NCBI GenBank assembly: GCA_029721435.1
Contig: CM056574.1
Span: 71,033,501-71,097,500 of the forward strand
Length of the DNA: 64,000 bases
From: Gymnothorax reevesii
Lineage: Eukaryota > Chordata > Actinopteri > Anguilliformes > Muraenidae
Direction of reading: 5' to 3'
Part shown: one piece after another, positions 35,030-47,275 of the stretch
Position numbering within the stretch: the first letter of the stretch is position 1
How the letters are laid out: each line of letters begins with the position of its first letter
Made by a program: the position numbers and the translations under genes
Notes under the pieces: generated by a model
Databases searched by the model: none
What the model was told of the DNA's origin: nothing
Seen by the model: only the letters and a program-made list of their open reading frames with translations

Positions 35030-35483
35030 ACTTTAGGAAATGATGAAATTGTGCGTAGAAAGCTGGAAAATATGAGTTTCAAAGTATATCCTAGACTTTT
35101 ATGTTGAATATAGGTTTCAACTAAGTTTTTCATTTGAGCAGGAGTGCTTGCGGGTCGTGTATGTGTGAGAGTGTGTGTGTGTGTGTGTTTGTGTGTGTTA
35201 GTTTGTTAAATTACAAGCAAGGTCTTAGTTTTTTAAAAACAGTCAAAGAGTCGAAAAATACCAGTTAATTTTCTACCAGTGTGAATAAACAAGCAGGGCC
35301 TTTTTCGGTCAATGTATCAGCCATGTTTTTTCATGTGTCATTTTCAAGTTTTTTTTTAACTTTAATGAATGATAAAATTGTGCGTAGAAAGCTGGTAAAT
35401 GCGAGTTTCAAAGTATATCCTAGAATTTTATGTTGAATGTAGGTTTTAACTAGGTTCTTCATTTAAGCGAGAGGGCTTGCGAG

Positions 35484-35515
<32 letters not shown>
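35030..35515 (+). repeat. Two arm-type repeat units with (GT)n
   Basis: Units starting near 35030 and 35361 (AAATGATRAAATTGTGCGTA, GAGTTTCAAAGTATATCCTA, then a GTGTGT run) are the same repeat seen in the arms near 33350-33915. Confidence 0.8.
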
Positions 35516-35519
<4 letters not shown>

Positions 35520-35914
35520 CCCCCCCATTCTGAGATTCGGCAACAGAAATGGCAGACATGTCTGGCAAAGGACCTCATGTCGGCGCTGGGGTTTTACACT
35601 GAACAACATGGCATTAAGAGCAAGATGTCTGAAAAATAGTCGGCAAGACTACTTCGACAAGAAAGATGGGAATGGACAATGGAGAGAGCGTTATGAGAAG
35701 GACTCGATCGACTGCTGACCAAAGTACACAGGGTAGAAGACAGTGATCATTGGATAACTTTTCTTCTGGGAACAGTTCTGTCTGACTTAAGTAGTGGTTA
35801 GAGTCCACTGACATAAATATCAAGGCAGGAGTGTGTCTTGAGTGACATCGTTGGTGTGCCTTAATTCCTACCTATCTCAATTTTGTCTGCTTTCTTAATT
35901 ACCTCAGTCCAGAA

Positions 35915-36892
35915 ATGTCTTTAACTATGGACGCCATATCCAGTAGTCCGACAGAGTTTAGAGTATTGGAAGTCGGGCATATGACAGCATCAGAAAAATT
36001 GACTTCTTGGGCTGAAAATGTGGTTGACAGGCGTGAATCAGCCCACAGATTTTTTAGACTGTTGCACCCAAATAAGGTGAGAGCCATGCGAGTCATATTG
36101 ACTGATGCCGTGAGAGACAAATGTACTGCTGAGGCCTCCTTATCGGCCCTCAGGGATGAAGATCCTTTCCTTTTCAACGACCTGGAAACAAACGGCCCTA
36201 GAAAAGTTTTGGTGAGTATCAACATCGATGGCCTCAGCCTCCGTTCTCACTAAATAATTCCACATCAACTTACCTGTCATTTTCCTCTTTGTACGTCTGT
36301 CCTGTTACCTGGTCTGTTCTTGTCATAACAGTGAGGAGTCGTCCACCGACTGAGCCGTTTGACTTATGGAGCGCAAACCGAGGCCTGCGCAATTTCTTCG
36401 AAACACAAAGAGACGAATTCAACGTCGTGGATATACTTGTGGAATGCAACCTTTTGACTGTGGAAGAGTACGATGACATGCGGCTTGCTAGAGAGAGGCC
36501 TCTGTTACTCATACTGCATGAAATTATGACACGGGCATCTCCTGAACATGTCGCATTTTTGGAATGCCGGGGGGGACTGTATCGAGATGTCTGGTCGTCA
36601 CCAAACACGGAGGTTGTTCCACAGGACGACACACTCCAACAGAGAATCGAGAAGACTTTCAATGGACAGGAAAATTATGACATCATACATGTGAACAGTG
36701 CCATGACACCAAAGGCCACAGTAGAGAACGTGTGGTGGTGCCCAATTTGTACAATTCACAGAGTTGAACACGTTTTTGGCTGTGGGCATGTAACCTGGGC
36801 AACTTGCGATAGAAAGTAAGGAAAAAGAGTACAAGGAAGCTTTCGCTGTGAAAAATGCACACCTGCAATGTCCCGAATGTAAGGGTCCTTAA
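35915..36892 (+). pseudogene. Putative CARD/RING-like gene in the Polinton-like element
   Basis: The first segment (35915-36210, MSLTMDAISS...) contains a helix-rich stretch with ESAHRFFRLLHPNKVRAM. It ends at a donor-like GTGAGT (36211); an acceptor-like pyrimidine tract ends CATAACAG at 36330. The second segment (to 36819) has a death-fold-like pattern (FNVVDILVECNLLTVEEYDDM then LLLILHEIM and HVAFLEC), suggestive of a CARD. It then has WWCPIC, CGHVTW and, after a frameshift near 36818, QCPEC: a C-x2-C/C-x-H/C-x2-C spacing resembling a RING finger. An AATAAA lies at 37101. Intron phase does not fit perfectly, so annotation is tentative. The domain calls are by eye. Similar combinations occur in apoptosis-inhibitor-type proteins, but function is not established. 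Confidence 0.45.
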
Positions 36893-37261
36893 ATGGTTCT
36901 AATTTACAACGGGCCCAACGGGGATTGTCATCATGTTGCATGTGAGTGCGCCATTAAAAACCATAGGTGTGCTTGTGGGCATACAGCAACTACGTTCATG
37001 ACTATCTACAAGATGTGAAGAGGTCGTTTTGGGACTTGGAGCAATTATGTACCAAAGCCTGTGTGAAACTTTGCTATTAAGATGTCTGTTTTATTTTTAC
37101 AATAAAACAACCAGTGTATGATCAATTGAAAATGCCAACAGCCACGCAGCAAATCGTAGGCAATAAAAGAGGCTTCATGCTCACAAACTGCCAAGTTTCT
37201 AAAAAATTTAGTGTGGTGTACAACAATAGACTTCTGCAGCCAGATTTCAAGACTTTACCGT

Positions 37262-37730
37262 ATGGCTTCTAAAACTGTGTTTGGCGATGAGGTTTTTGAC
37301 AGCCGTCTTCAGCATCCGATTTCTTGCATCATATCAGGACCATCAAACTGTGGCAAAAGTGTTTTTGACAGAAAGTTGTTGGAAAATGCTCCCTATGTAC
37401 TGTCATGTGTGCCACAGAGTATTGTATGGTTTTATTCATGCAGGAAACCTATGTGTGATGATTTGCGGCGTGAAATAAAGAATTTACATTTTTTTGAAGG
37501 TCTGCCTGAATCATTGACTGATGAAGCACTGCTTCCTCTGCATAAAACCCATTTGGTTATCTCATGGAAGCGGTCAGTAATAGCTCTGAAATCAAAAAGG
37601 CCTTTGTCAGGTATACGCATCACAGAAATATGAGGATTATTTACCTGGTGCAAAACCTTTTTTCCCCTCTGTAGATAAATAACAGGCCACTCTGGACGTA
37701 ACAAACCTGTTCTAAGACGATACTGTTCTG
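37262..37730 (+). pseudogene. Packaging-type P-loop ATPase, Maverick/Polinton family
   Basis: The start is taken at the internal Met of a frame open from 37211. A Walker A motif, GPSNCGKS, lies near 37339-37362, followed by IVWFYSCRKP and FFEGLPESL, segments typical of the ATPase of Maverick/Polinton and adintovirus-like elements. Near 37563 a short deletion shifts the frame exactly where the Walker B acidic pair would lie. The sensor-like region containing THHRNM continues in another frame, and a second shift near 37660 and stops end the protein. In intact relatives this enzyme pumps DNA into capsids; here it cannot be functional. It is the main gene evidence for the element's class. Confidence 0.72.
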
Positions 37731-39206
37731 GTGTTTGAGCTTTGAGATCCCGTAAGGGCTCTTGGTTGCGTCTTCAAAAGACTCCAAAAAATAAATTGGA
37801 ATGTCTGAGCTACATCTGCCGTGCTAAAACATTAATTTGTAATTCATCATAAGAGTTTTTTTTTTTTAAATCATATAGTTGGCATTTAGTTTTAATGTGC
37901 GGCTCTATTTACCCTGGAAAAAAAGGTTGTGTTACTATCATCCCCGGTCTCCCCTATTGATACTGAAAGAAAAAATAACGGGTATATCTCGAAAAAAAAA
38001 CAAAGCTCTTGCATATAATTTAACAAACTAACACGCACACACACATGCACGCGCGCGCACACAACCGACACTCCCGCTTAAATGAAAAACTCAGTTAAAA
38101 CCTATTTTCAACATAAAATTCTACTTTGAAACTCGCATTTTCCAGCTTACTACACACGATTTTATCATTTCTCTAAGTCAAAAGACTTTCATATGATACA
38201 TGATATAACATGGTTCATACATTGACCTAAAGGGGGCCGATTGTTTATTCATACTGAAAGAAAAAATAACGGGTATATTTCGACTCTTTGACTGTTTTTT
38301 AAAAACAAAGAACTTGCATATAATTTGACAAACTCGCACACACCACACACACACACACACACGCACACACACACACACAAACGCGCACACGACCTGCAAG
38401 CACTCCCGCTCAAATGAGAAACTTAGTTAAAACCTATATTCAACATAAAATTCCTGGATATACTTTGAAACTCGCATTTTTAGAAACAAAGACTTAACAA
38501 ACAAATGTTGCATTAATATTTATGAAAATCGTTTATCTGTAATCGAGAATATCGGTATTTATTTATTGTTACTCATTTTCAAGACTGGATGCAATATATT
38601 ACAAATAAAGTACTTGTAAGTGATAAATACTAAGCATTATCAAATACAAAATACTGAAAATATTTTACACGGCCAGTTAAAAATCCTTAATCAAGAAGTA
38701 GATGGTGTCGCACGACTTCAATTCGCCGTTGGTGCGGAACTGCGATTAACCATGTAGCCTATTCAATAAGTGAACCTGGGACAAATAACTAGAAGTAGGC
38801 CTGAAATCTTTCACCGTTGATGGCTATTTAAAGATGCGCTTGTGCAGGCATTACTCGCACTTCTTTTGTCAACTACATTACAACTTTTTGGTAACTTTTC
38901 TTTTTCCACGCACATCGCGCCAAAAAACTGGTAAATTTTCTTTCTTTCTTTTTCCTTTACACACACTTATCCACTGCACCGCTTTATGTTACCCGTTTTA
39001 ACACTTCTTGCTCTCATATATCTTTTCTGCTTTAAAACACGGTTTTCTCTCCAGAACTCTCTGAAACTCTGAATTTAAACTCTTTCATTTCTTTCGTTAC
39101 CCCCACACAGCGAACGAAACTCTTGAAATAAAATTTTTCCACTTTTATCACTTTCACTTCCCCACCAACCATGCAAATAATACGCATTTAAAAACTTTAA
39201 CACAAT

Positions 39207-39220
39207 TAAATAAATGTTTT
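39207..39220 (+). repeat. L1 target-site duplication (14 bp)
   Basis: TAAATAAATGTTTT occurs here and at 42427-42440. The undisturbed left arm carries a single corresponding site near 32635-32645. Confidence 0.85.
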
Positions 39221-42200
39221 AGTTATTATGATTTTTATTAGAAGAAACAAGGTTGTACACTTTGCTCTCAAATTTGTACACTTCTTCACACACTCCTCAG
39301 TTTTGACATGTAAAAGCAGACATATTTTAAGAGAGAAGACAGAAACAAAAAGGAGGGAACCAACAATTCCCATCAGTATCTATTTCCTCATCCCCCTTTC
39401 GCAGCATCTTATACCTCATAAACATCTATGTTTGTATAAAGAGAGCTTTAGGGTTCAGAAGAGTAAAGTTGCATTAATAAATCAAATATAATGATTAACT
39501 GAAAAATACCTGCTTCATTGCCTACCAAAAGGGAATAAGGGCATATGTACTTCCTTGACTGACAAAACAGATTTGCCAGACTTAATAGAAAGGGGAAGGA
39601 AAAAGGAAAAGAAAAAAAAAAGGATAAAGAAAACAAACTAAGAAAATCAGAAAATGAACTGAACCATTTAGAGCAGAGTCAGAACTAGGTGGCGTTTTCA
39701 TCCAGTATTTAACCTATAGGTTTCTATATAGTTTATCCAGTTTTCCCAGTATTTCCTAAATTTATCTTGTTCCATCCTAAGAGTGAAAGTTAGCCTCTCC
39801 ATCGTAAATACATCCTGAATCACCTTAATCCAATCCTCAAACTTGGGGCATTCCTTCACCAACCACTTCCTAGTAATTGTTTTTTTGCTTGCTAATAGCA
39901 GAATGTTATACATATATCTATTTTCAGGCCCTTTCACAGTGTCTGGTTGTAATCCCAGACATAAAGACTCGAACCCCGGTGGAATCGCAATTTTCATTAT
40001 TTTCTCCATTGCCGATCTGATTTTTTGCCAATAACCTGAAATAACTGGGCAGCTCCAGAAAACATGAAAATGCGTTGCTTTTTTCTCGCCGCAGGACCTC
40101 CAACATGATGTGTTTCCTCCTTGAGAACTTCTTTGAGCTGGTACTCTAAAAAATCTAATTATACTTTTCCACCCAAATTCTCTCCAAGACAGTGCAGATG
40201 TGCTCTTCCATTGCTGTGAAAGTATTTTTTCCCACGTTTCTATCTGCAGCGTGATGCTACCCTCCCTCTCCCATTTCTCCTTTATATATGCAGTGTCACT
40301 TCCCTCTAGTTTTTGTAGCTCTTTGTATATCTTTGATATGATCCCACCTCCAAGATCAGACCTGTATGCTAATAGAAATATTTTCAATATGCCCAAATCT
40401 GTTGTTTGCATATCTTCTAATTTCGTCTTTTTTTCGAAATAATGCCTAATTTGTAAATATCTGTAAAAGTCTTGGTTTGTTAAGTCAAATAAGTTTTTAA
40501 TATCCTGAAATTGTCTCAGATTGCCCTTATCGTAGAGGTTGTAGAATATTTTTAATCCTTTTTCTGCCCATTGTTTAAATCTCATATCTACCCTGTTTGG
40601 TGGGAAATCAGAGTCGTATCCTATCCATCTTATGGCCCAATGCGGCTCCCTGGCTTTGGTCTTAACTAATCTATGCCAAGTCTCAATTGACAATTTTATC
40701 CATGGGTTTATGTCTTTTAAATAAACCGCCAACCAACTATCCCCTATGATTGCTTGTAATGGGATATCACTAGATATCTGACACTCTATATCTTTCCACC
40801 TCGCTTTATAAGAAGGGTCGCAAATGTTCACTAAGATTTTAATCTGCACTGCTTGGTAGTAGTTTTTAATATTTGGGAGGGATAGGCCCCCTTTATCTTT
40901 TGGTAACTGAAGAGTCTTATAGCGAATCCTCGGCCTCTTGCCTTGCCAAATAAATCGTGATGTCAATTTGTCTAATTCTTGAAATGTTCCTGTTAAAGGT
41001 TCTGCTGGAATATTTTGGAACAAATATAACAGTCTGGGTAAGACATTCATTTGTATTGCCTCCACCCTCTGTCCCAGTCCTAAAAAGGGTACTGAATTCC
41101 ACCTGGCCACATCCGCTTTAATTTTAGAGATCAGGGGGTCATAATTTTCCTCTATCATTATGTTTAAATCTTTAGGAATATACACGGCCAGATATATAAT
41201 TGAGTTTGCTTCCCAATTTATTTTAAGTTCATCTTTAATTGATTGTTCAGGAGAGTAATTGAAAGTCAAAATTTGGGATTTGTGGGTATTTAATTTATAG
41301 CCTGATAAAATACCATATTCTCTCAGGGTTATGAGCAATTCTGGAAGGGAGGTAGATGGGTGCCCCAAGTATATCAAAATATCGTCGGCAAACAGAGCAA
41401 TCTTGTGTTCTTCCTGAGCTATCCATATACCATTTATATATCTTCTCATTCTGTCTTATCCATTGGCTCAGGGGCTCTATGAAGATCGCAAATAGGAGCG
41501 GGGACATAGGGCAACCCTGTCGACAACCCCTTTCTAGTCCAAAATTGTTTGATAGTCCGCCATTTATCCGTATTTTAGCTGTTGGTTTGTAGTATAATGC
41601 ACGTATTGTTCTAATAAAATCATTATGGAATTGAAATCTCTCTAATATTCTATATAAAAAGGCCCAATCAACAGAATCAAATGCCTTCTCCGCGTCTAAT
41701 CCCAGCAAGACCGCTTCTAAATTGTTTTTCTTTATATGATTAATTATATGCAATGTTCTCCTTACATTGTCTTGCGTTTGCCTCTGTTTAATGAAACCAG
41801 TTTGATCCAAACTTATAATATCAGGGAGAATTGAGTCTAATCGTTTCGCTAGGATTGACGCGAAGAGTTTATAGTCCTGGTTCAACAAACTGATAGGACG
41901 GTAGTTAGAGCAATCGGTCGTGTCTTTCCCCTCTTTTGGTAATACGGTTATGATAGCTTCCCTCCAGGATGGAGGGACCTCTCCCCTCTTAAGAACCCAA
42001 TTGAATGTTCTCAGTAATAAAGGTGATAAAAAGTCATTGAAGGTCTTATACCACTCCCCTGCAAATCCATCAGAACCTGGGGACTTGTTAGGCTTGATTC
42101 TAGATATCGCCTTCTGTAGTTCCCCCATAGTTACCTCAGATAATAAGACTTCATTCTGGTCATCCGTAATTGATGGGAGATCAAGGGATGCAAGCACGGC

Positions 42201-42426
42201 TCTAGGCATTTTGTCTTCTCTATGTACCATCTGGGTGTATAGATTTTTATAGTATTTTTCAAAGCAATTGTGAATTTCCTTAAAGTCGTGTTTCATTTGT
42301 TTAGTTACTGGATCTTTAATTTTATGTACTACCCTCTCTGCTTGTTGCTTTTTTAATTTGTATGCCAGAAGCTTAGCCGATTTGTTCCCTACTTCGTAGT
42401 ATTTCTGTTTTAAAAATATTAATTTC
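39221..42426 (-). mobile_element. L1-like LINE, 5'-truncated, minus strand
   Basis: A 3.2-kb insertion in the right Polinton-like arm, bounded by a 14-bp duplication. The 5' end (42426) begins inside ORF2 before the RT, and the 3' end has an AATAAA-rich terminus rather than a long poly-A. The absence of the LINE at the matching place in the left arm dates it after arm formation. Confidence 0.9.
39698..42425 (-). pseudogene. L1-like ORF2 reverse transcriptase and C-terminus
   Basis: Reading open from the truncation point at 42425, the protein contains NKSPGSDGFAGEWYK, NYRPISLLNQDYKLFASILAKRL, DQTGFI, LLGLDAEKAFDSVDW (palm aspartate), RGCRQGCPMSPLLFAIFIEPL and, after one frameshift near 41430-41450, the catalytic FADDILIYL. 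The C-terminal region has WQGKRPRI and a cysteine-rich motif (CWRSCG...HVFWSC) near 40060 typical of L1 ORF2. The endonuclease and ORF1 are absent. With only one shift over about 900 codons, it is the best preserved LINE protein in the window. Confidence 0.93.
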
Positions 42427-44342
42427 TAAATAAATGTTTTAAAAGGGTTATCCCCGGAAAAAAAATGTAAAACACGCTAAAACACACTAAAATGTATAAA
42501 ATTCTCTCCCCGCATCAGAACGTGCAAGGGGAGGGTGAGAGGGTAGTGGGGGCTTGTGGACGGTGTTGAATCTCACTCACACACAGCCTCCCTGGAGAGG
42601 GTGGAGGATTAGGGAGAAGGGCGGTAATTACTTATGGTGGGAAAGTATGATTGTTTAAAAAATAATGACAACCCGTAAGAAAAATATTTAGCGCAGTGTC
42701 CCAAAAGCCTATTAATGAAACATCCTGAGACCTATGACCTCTGAGAGCAATTTCACGCCCCATAGCTGTGCGCATCTCCGCACATTCAAAAAGATATAGA
42801 TCACCAAGCAGCGCATTCCCATGCACAATTTCAGAATAATATATCATTTCCTGTTTCCACTTTCACCTTCCCAGGCCTTCAAAAACTTTGGAATGTGAAT
42901 ACCCTGTTGCCTAGGCCACCTCAAAACTTTTTAAATTAAGATTGCCAATACTGCGGATGATATTTTCAAAATAATTCAGTCATGTTCATATGCGGCCGTT
43001 CATAGTTCTGAACAATTTCGCTCCCTCCATTCAATAACTTGACATTGTGAACGTGTTTAATCTATGATTTTCTCGCACCTTTTAAAAATCAACTATGCGA
43101 AGGCCCAGGAAAAACCCCAGTACATAGCAATGACCGCCAGGAACAATCTCACAACACGCCGGCACCCATATCGTTCAGCCCCCAGCCCTGGGTAAGTTTC
43201 ATTATACTATTATTTCTTGACAGATGATTTCATCCATGAATCGCTACCCCAACGCAGGTTCCGCCAACTCAAAAACGCGCGCAAACACATCACTGGATTC
43301 AACCCCGCCCCACCTGTGTAAGTTTATTGTTCTCCTGCTTTTTTACAGAAGTCGTTCGCGCATCAATCATCCCGCAAATTCAGCTGTTGTTTAAAAAAAT
43401 AATGACAGCGGTGCGCATCCGCAAGTTCCGCCAACTCAGCAACGCGTGCAAACACCTGTCGGATTCAACCCCTCCCCACCTGGGTAAGCTTTATCGGTCT
43501 CCTGCTTTTTGACAGAAGCCATCCGCGCATCAATGCGCAATCAATCATTCCGTGGCTTACCACCCTCCCCGCAAACCCTGCCCTGCCCATGGGATCCGGT
43601 CACTTTCAATGCCCACAGTCAGACACACAGATGGGAGTGACACAGACCAAGGGAGAAGACATACGGAAATAACACTCTGAATGGAGACCATCCTTATTTC
43701 TCACTTCTTTCGTCAACTACATTACAACTTTTTGGTAACTTTTCTTTTCCACTCACATCGCTCCAAAAAACTGGTAAATAATTTTCTTTCTCTCTTTCTC
43801 CTTAACACACACTTATACACTGCACCCGCTTCATTTTACCCGTTCGAACAACTCTTGTCTCTCCGAAACTCTCCGAATTTAAACTCTCTTTCGTTTCTTT
43901 CGTTACACCACACAACCAACAAAACTCTTGAAATAAAGTTTTACCACTTTTATCACTTTCACTTCCCCCCTTCCAATCACGCATATAATACGCGTTTTAA
44001 AAACCACTAAACTATAACACAAAAAAATAAATGCTTTAAAAGGCTCACCCCCACAAAAACACACTAAAATGTATAAAATTCTCTACCCGCACCAGAACGT
44101 GCAAGGGGGAAGGGGGGGGTCAGGGAAGGGGGGGCTTGGGACGGAGCTGATTCTCACTCACACACAGCCTCCCCGGAGAGGGAGAGAAGAGGAGTGGGGG
44201 GAGGATTAGGAGAAGGGCGGGAAATACAAAAATGAACTTTTCTTTTTTTTTCATTTGAACTCACGTGAACTCTTCAACTCATTAAAAAGCCATCAATCAT
44301 TTTTTTTGACACAAGCCACATGCCATTTCTCTCTCTCCCACC

Positions 44343-44752
44343 TCTTCAGGCTCCACCTTTCCCCTGCTCCACAGCCCTGAATCCTGTCCCTACATCCCTT
44401 GATTTATTGCACTTAATTCTGTTTAACTTACTTCCTGATTGTTACCGCTTGATTTGGTTTCCCTTCATTTTTTTTTGCACCCTATTTTGTCAGTTTACTT
44501 GATTTTCCTGCCCCTTTGTTACACTTAACCTGTTGCCCTTTTATTGCACTTATTTTATTTTATTGCCCTTTTATTGCTCTTGACTCTGCCCCTTTGTTGC
44601 ACTGTAACAATGGAACGTGTTCTGTCACTGACTGTTAGCACTTGTACTTGTCTCCTAGGAGGTTTGCACTTTTGTACTGTTCTTGTGCACTTTTGTACGT
44701 CGCTCTGGATAAGAGCGTCTGCTAAGAACCGGTAATGTATTGTATGTAATGC
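44343..44752 (+). repeat. 3' UTR and tail of the L2-like LINE B
   Basis: Continues the LINE broken at 30825. It ends with GTCGCTCTGGATAAGAGCGT followed by CTGCTAAGAA, the conserved 3' stem-loop region of a widespread fish LINE, and an ATGTATTGTATGTAATG-type repeat tail. Confidence 0.85.
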
Positions 44753-47275
44753 GAGACACGGCAGGCAAAACATGGATTTTTCATGCAGTGGACAATTTTT
44801 GAGATTTTGGGCAAGTTTACTCCTTGAATATGTATTCTTTCAACTGCTTTTAAGAATTAAAATGATACATTTACACGTTTATTTTATTACATTTTGTTTA
44901 CTTGCGGCAGTAATTTTCTTCTGAATTAATTCAAAAAGTTAGCATACCAACGCAATGAACAGTGCTTCGCCGCTTCACTAAAGTCTGTCATGACGGTTAC
45001 CGTTGTAAAGCTCTGACTATCCTGCACAACCCTGTGTAATCCAAATAAGAGCATTTCCTTTCTGTCAGTAACCAATCGTGAAAGTTTCTTGGGGGATTTA
45101 AAGCTAATGACAAAATCTCATTGGCAACTGCTGGTTTCTGCTATCATGATTTGCTCAGATGCATCAGGTGGTTCACTCTGACACTTCCCTCTTTAGCTTG
45201 CGGCAGAACCTTGGCTGCGTTAGAATAGTTAAACAATTACGCCCTATCGTCTAATTCTGAACCACTTTTCTTTAACCTCTATGTAAAACGTCTTGAGGAA
45301 AAGGAAAGGTGTAGAGGGGACTCTTTTACAGCTTAGGGAGAGAAACAAATGCACTTACACTAGGCTCAGTGATCACCTGCCTCCTGCCCGTCATGTTACT
45401 TTGTTTGAGATTTGGTGGCATGTTCGCGTTCCCGTGCCGTGGTCAGCAATTAGTCAATCAATGCAATGCATGTGTTCCAAGATCGTTCAAATTGTTTAAA
45501 TCAAATAAAACCATTTGAAACGTTTTCATTCGATTCCGTTGCTTTCAACCCCAGAGTAAAGAAAAGCTTGAGAAGTCTGGAGTCATAATTATTTCCGTGT
45601 TACTAGTGGTGAAATCCACCGAAACGCATGTGAAACTGATAAATCTCCATGCGCACGGACTTCAATTCTGCCTGAGAGTCTCTTACAAATGCTGACATAC
45701 GGCATGAGAACGTGAATATGCCACTGTTGGGGTAATGGCCTCGCACAGAACACCAATGTTGGGAAAAATGCAATTTGCCTAATGATATCAATATTATTAA
45801 TTTGACTATCCAAAAAAATATGATATTGTAATATTAATATTAAATATTAATATAAATACCTCAGGGCACCACCCTTCCTCAGTGAAGAGAAAACAATAGC
45901 CAATTAATAAAACCTCAGTCTCAATATCCACTAAGCAATTAATTTGGAAATTGATTAATAATTGTAACCAACTTACCCAATCAATAGTTAGATTGAAGGA
46001 TTCAGAGTTCTGAATAGAAGTGGTTGGCAGTTTCATTCACTCTTGCACAACATTAATAACCACAGCATAAGTCTTCTAAGGAATATTTTTTTAAATGAAA
46101 CAAATAAAACACACAATCTAGACTACACTAAACACTAAAACCACAATGAAGGAGGTGTGTGTGTGTGTGTGTGTGTGTGCGCACGCGTGCGGGTGTGGGT
46201 GAGAGAGAACAAAGGGATGATCTGAGGTGTGAGTGGGGGGGGCTTGCTGACCATGTGGAGTGGGGGAAGGCAACCCTACTGTAACAAAGACCATATCTTT
46301 GTAGCAATGGAAAGTTTAGAGTTTTAAAGTCAGTCAAATGACTTAAAATGCTCAATGTTGTTTGTGTTTGTGTGTATTACGTTAAAATGAAGAGATGTGT
46401 GTGTTTTGCACAGGAGAGGCGCTGTGTTAGTCTACAGGAGGTTATTTGCATGCAAGAGCTTGTCTGCTATACATTAATACCACCCTATCCAACTAAAACA
46501 CAATCCTAAAAACAATCACAACAACTATCATTTAACAAATACACACAGCCACTTTTAGTCTTAAAGGAAGGTTTGTGCCCAGTTGTTACCAGTCCTTAGT
46601 TGAGGAAAGAGATTTGGTAGTTGCTGGAGGATCCGATCGTGGGGGATGTTGATCCGGCTGGGAAGAGCGGTTCTGGTGCTGCAAGAGTCCGTGTCTTTGC
46701 TGTGGGAAGAGGAGGGAGGCTGGCCGCTCCTCAAAAGCAAGCTGTTGCTTCCAAGGCTGCTCTACTCCTGGTAGCGTGGCTGCTGCTTCAACATGGCCAG
46801 TCTATGCTGGGCCTAAGAGGTGGGGGAGGAGGACCCCAGCCTGAGCAGTCCGCAGGGGTCCAGAAGCCTCTCCAAGGGAGAGACAGAGAGTCCAGAGCCA
46901 AGAGTCCAAGAGCCAAGAGAGAATCCAAGAGAGCAGAGAAGAGAGGGGAGCTCCAAGAGAGAGATAAAATGGTTGACCACTGCTTTTATGTACCTGGCCT
47001 GCTGGCGGGAGGGGCTTGCAGGCAGAGAGTGGTCATGGGAAATCCAGGGATCCATTTTGAATTTCCACACATATGAAAGTCTTCCTCCATGTGAGACCCC
47101 AACACCACTTAAACAGCCGAATGCGTTAAAGTTGACAACCTTTGGCCCTAATTGTGCTGTGCGGAGTCTGACAATAAACACTGATCGAGAAAATGGGTTC
47201 TTCAGCAGTTTATTGCTCGAGTGCAGTAATAGCAAAGGGGACACTAGTGCAGACGAAGCGTCTTTACATCTACAC
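44753..47275. other. Unrecognised 2.5 kb; possible LTR-like segment on minus strand
   Basis: No convincing gene. A (TG)n run lies at 46157-46188. From about 47172 down to 46600, the minus strand begins TGTCAGACTCC and contains a TACATAAAAGCAG TATA-like box near 46995 and a TC-rich leader, which could be a decayed LTR; no partner LTR or coding region was found. The frames 46621-47332 on both strands are in GA/TC-rich sequence and are not credible genes. Confidence 0.3.

Larger units (their letters stand above)
30832..44336. mobile_element. Reduced Maverick/Polinton-like element, 13.5 kb
   Basis: The ends are inverted (AGACAGAGAAATAGCATGTG versus AGAGAGAGAAATGGCATGTG from the right), begin with AG as in Polintons, and are flanked by a 6-bp CCCACC duplication. 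The LINE B coding end and its 3' UTR lie directly on either side. The inverted arms run from 30832 to about 33948 and from about 37933 to 44336, the latter including a 3.2-kb L1. The central 4 kb retains a packaging-type ATPase and a putative CARD/RING-like gene. No DNA polymerase B, integrase, protease or capsid gene was found, so this is an internally deleted copy. Confidence 0.78.
37933..44336 (-). repeat. Right inverted arm of the Polinton-like element
   Basis: This is the reverse complement of the left arm, interrupted by the L1 at 39221-42426. (CA)n runs lie near 38035-38060 and 38340-38390. Without the L1 it is about 3.2 kb, slightly longer than the left arm because of the left-arm deletion. 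Confidence 0.88.
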
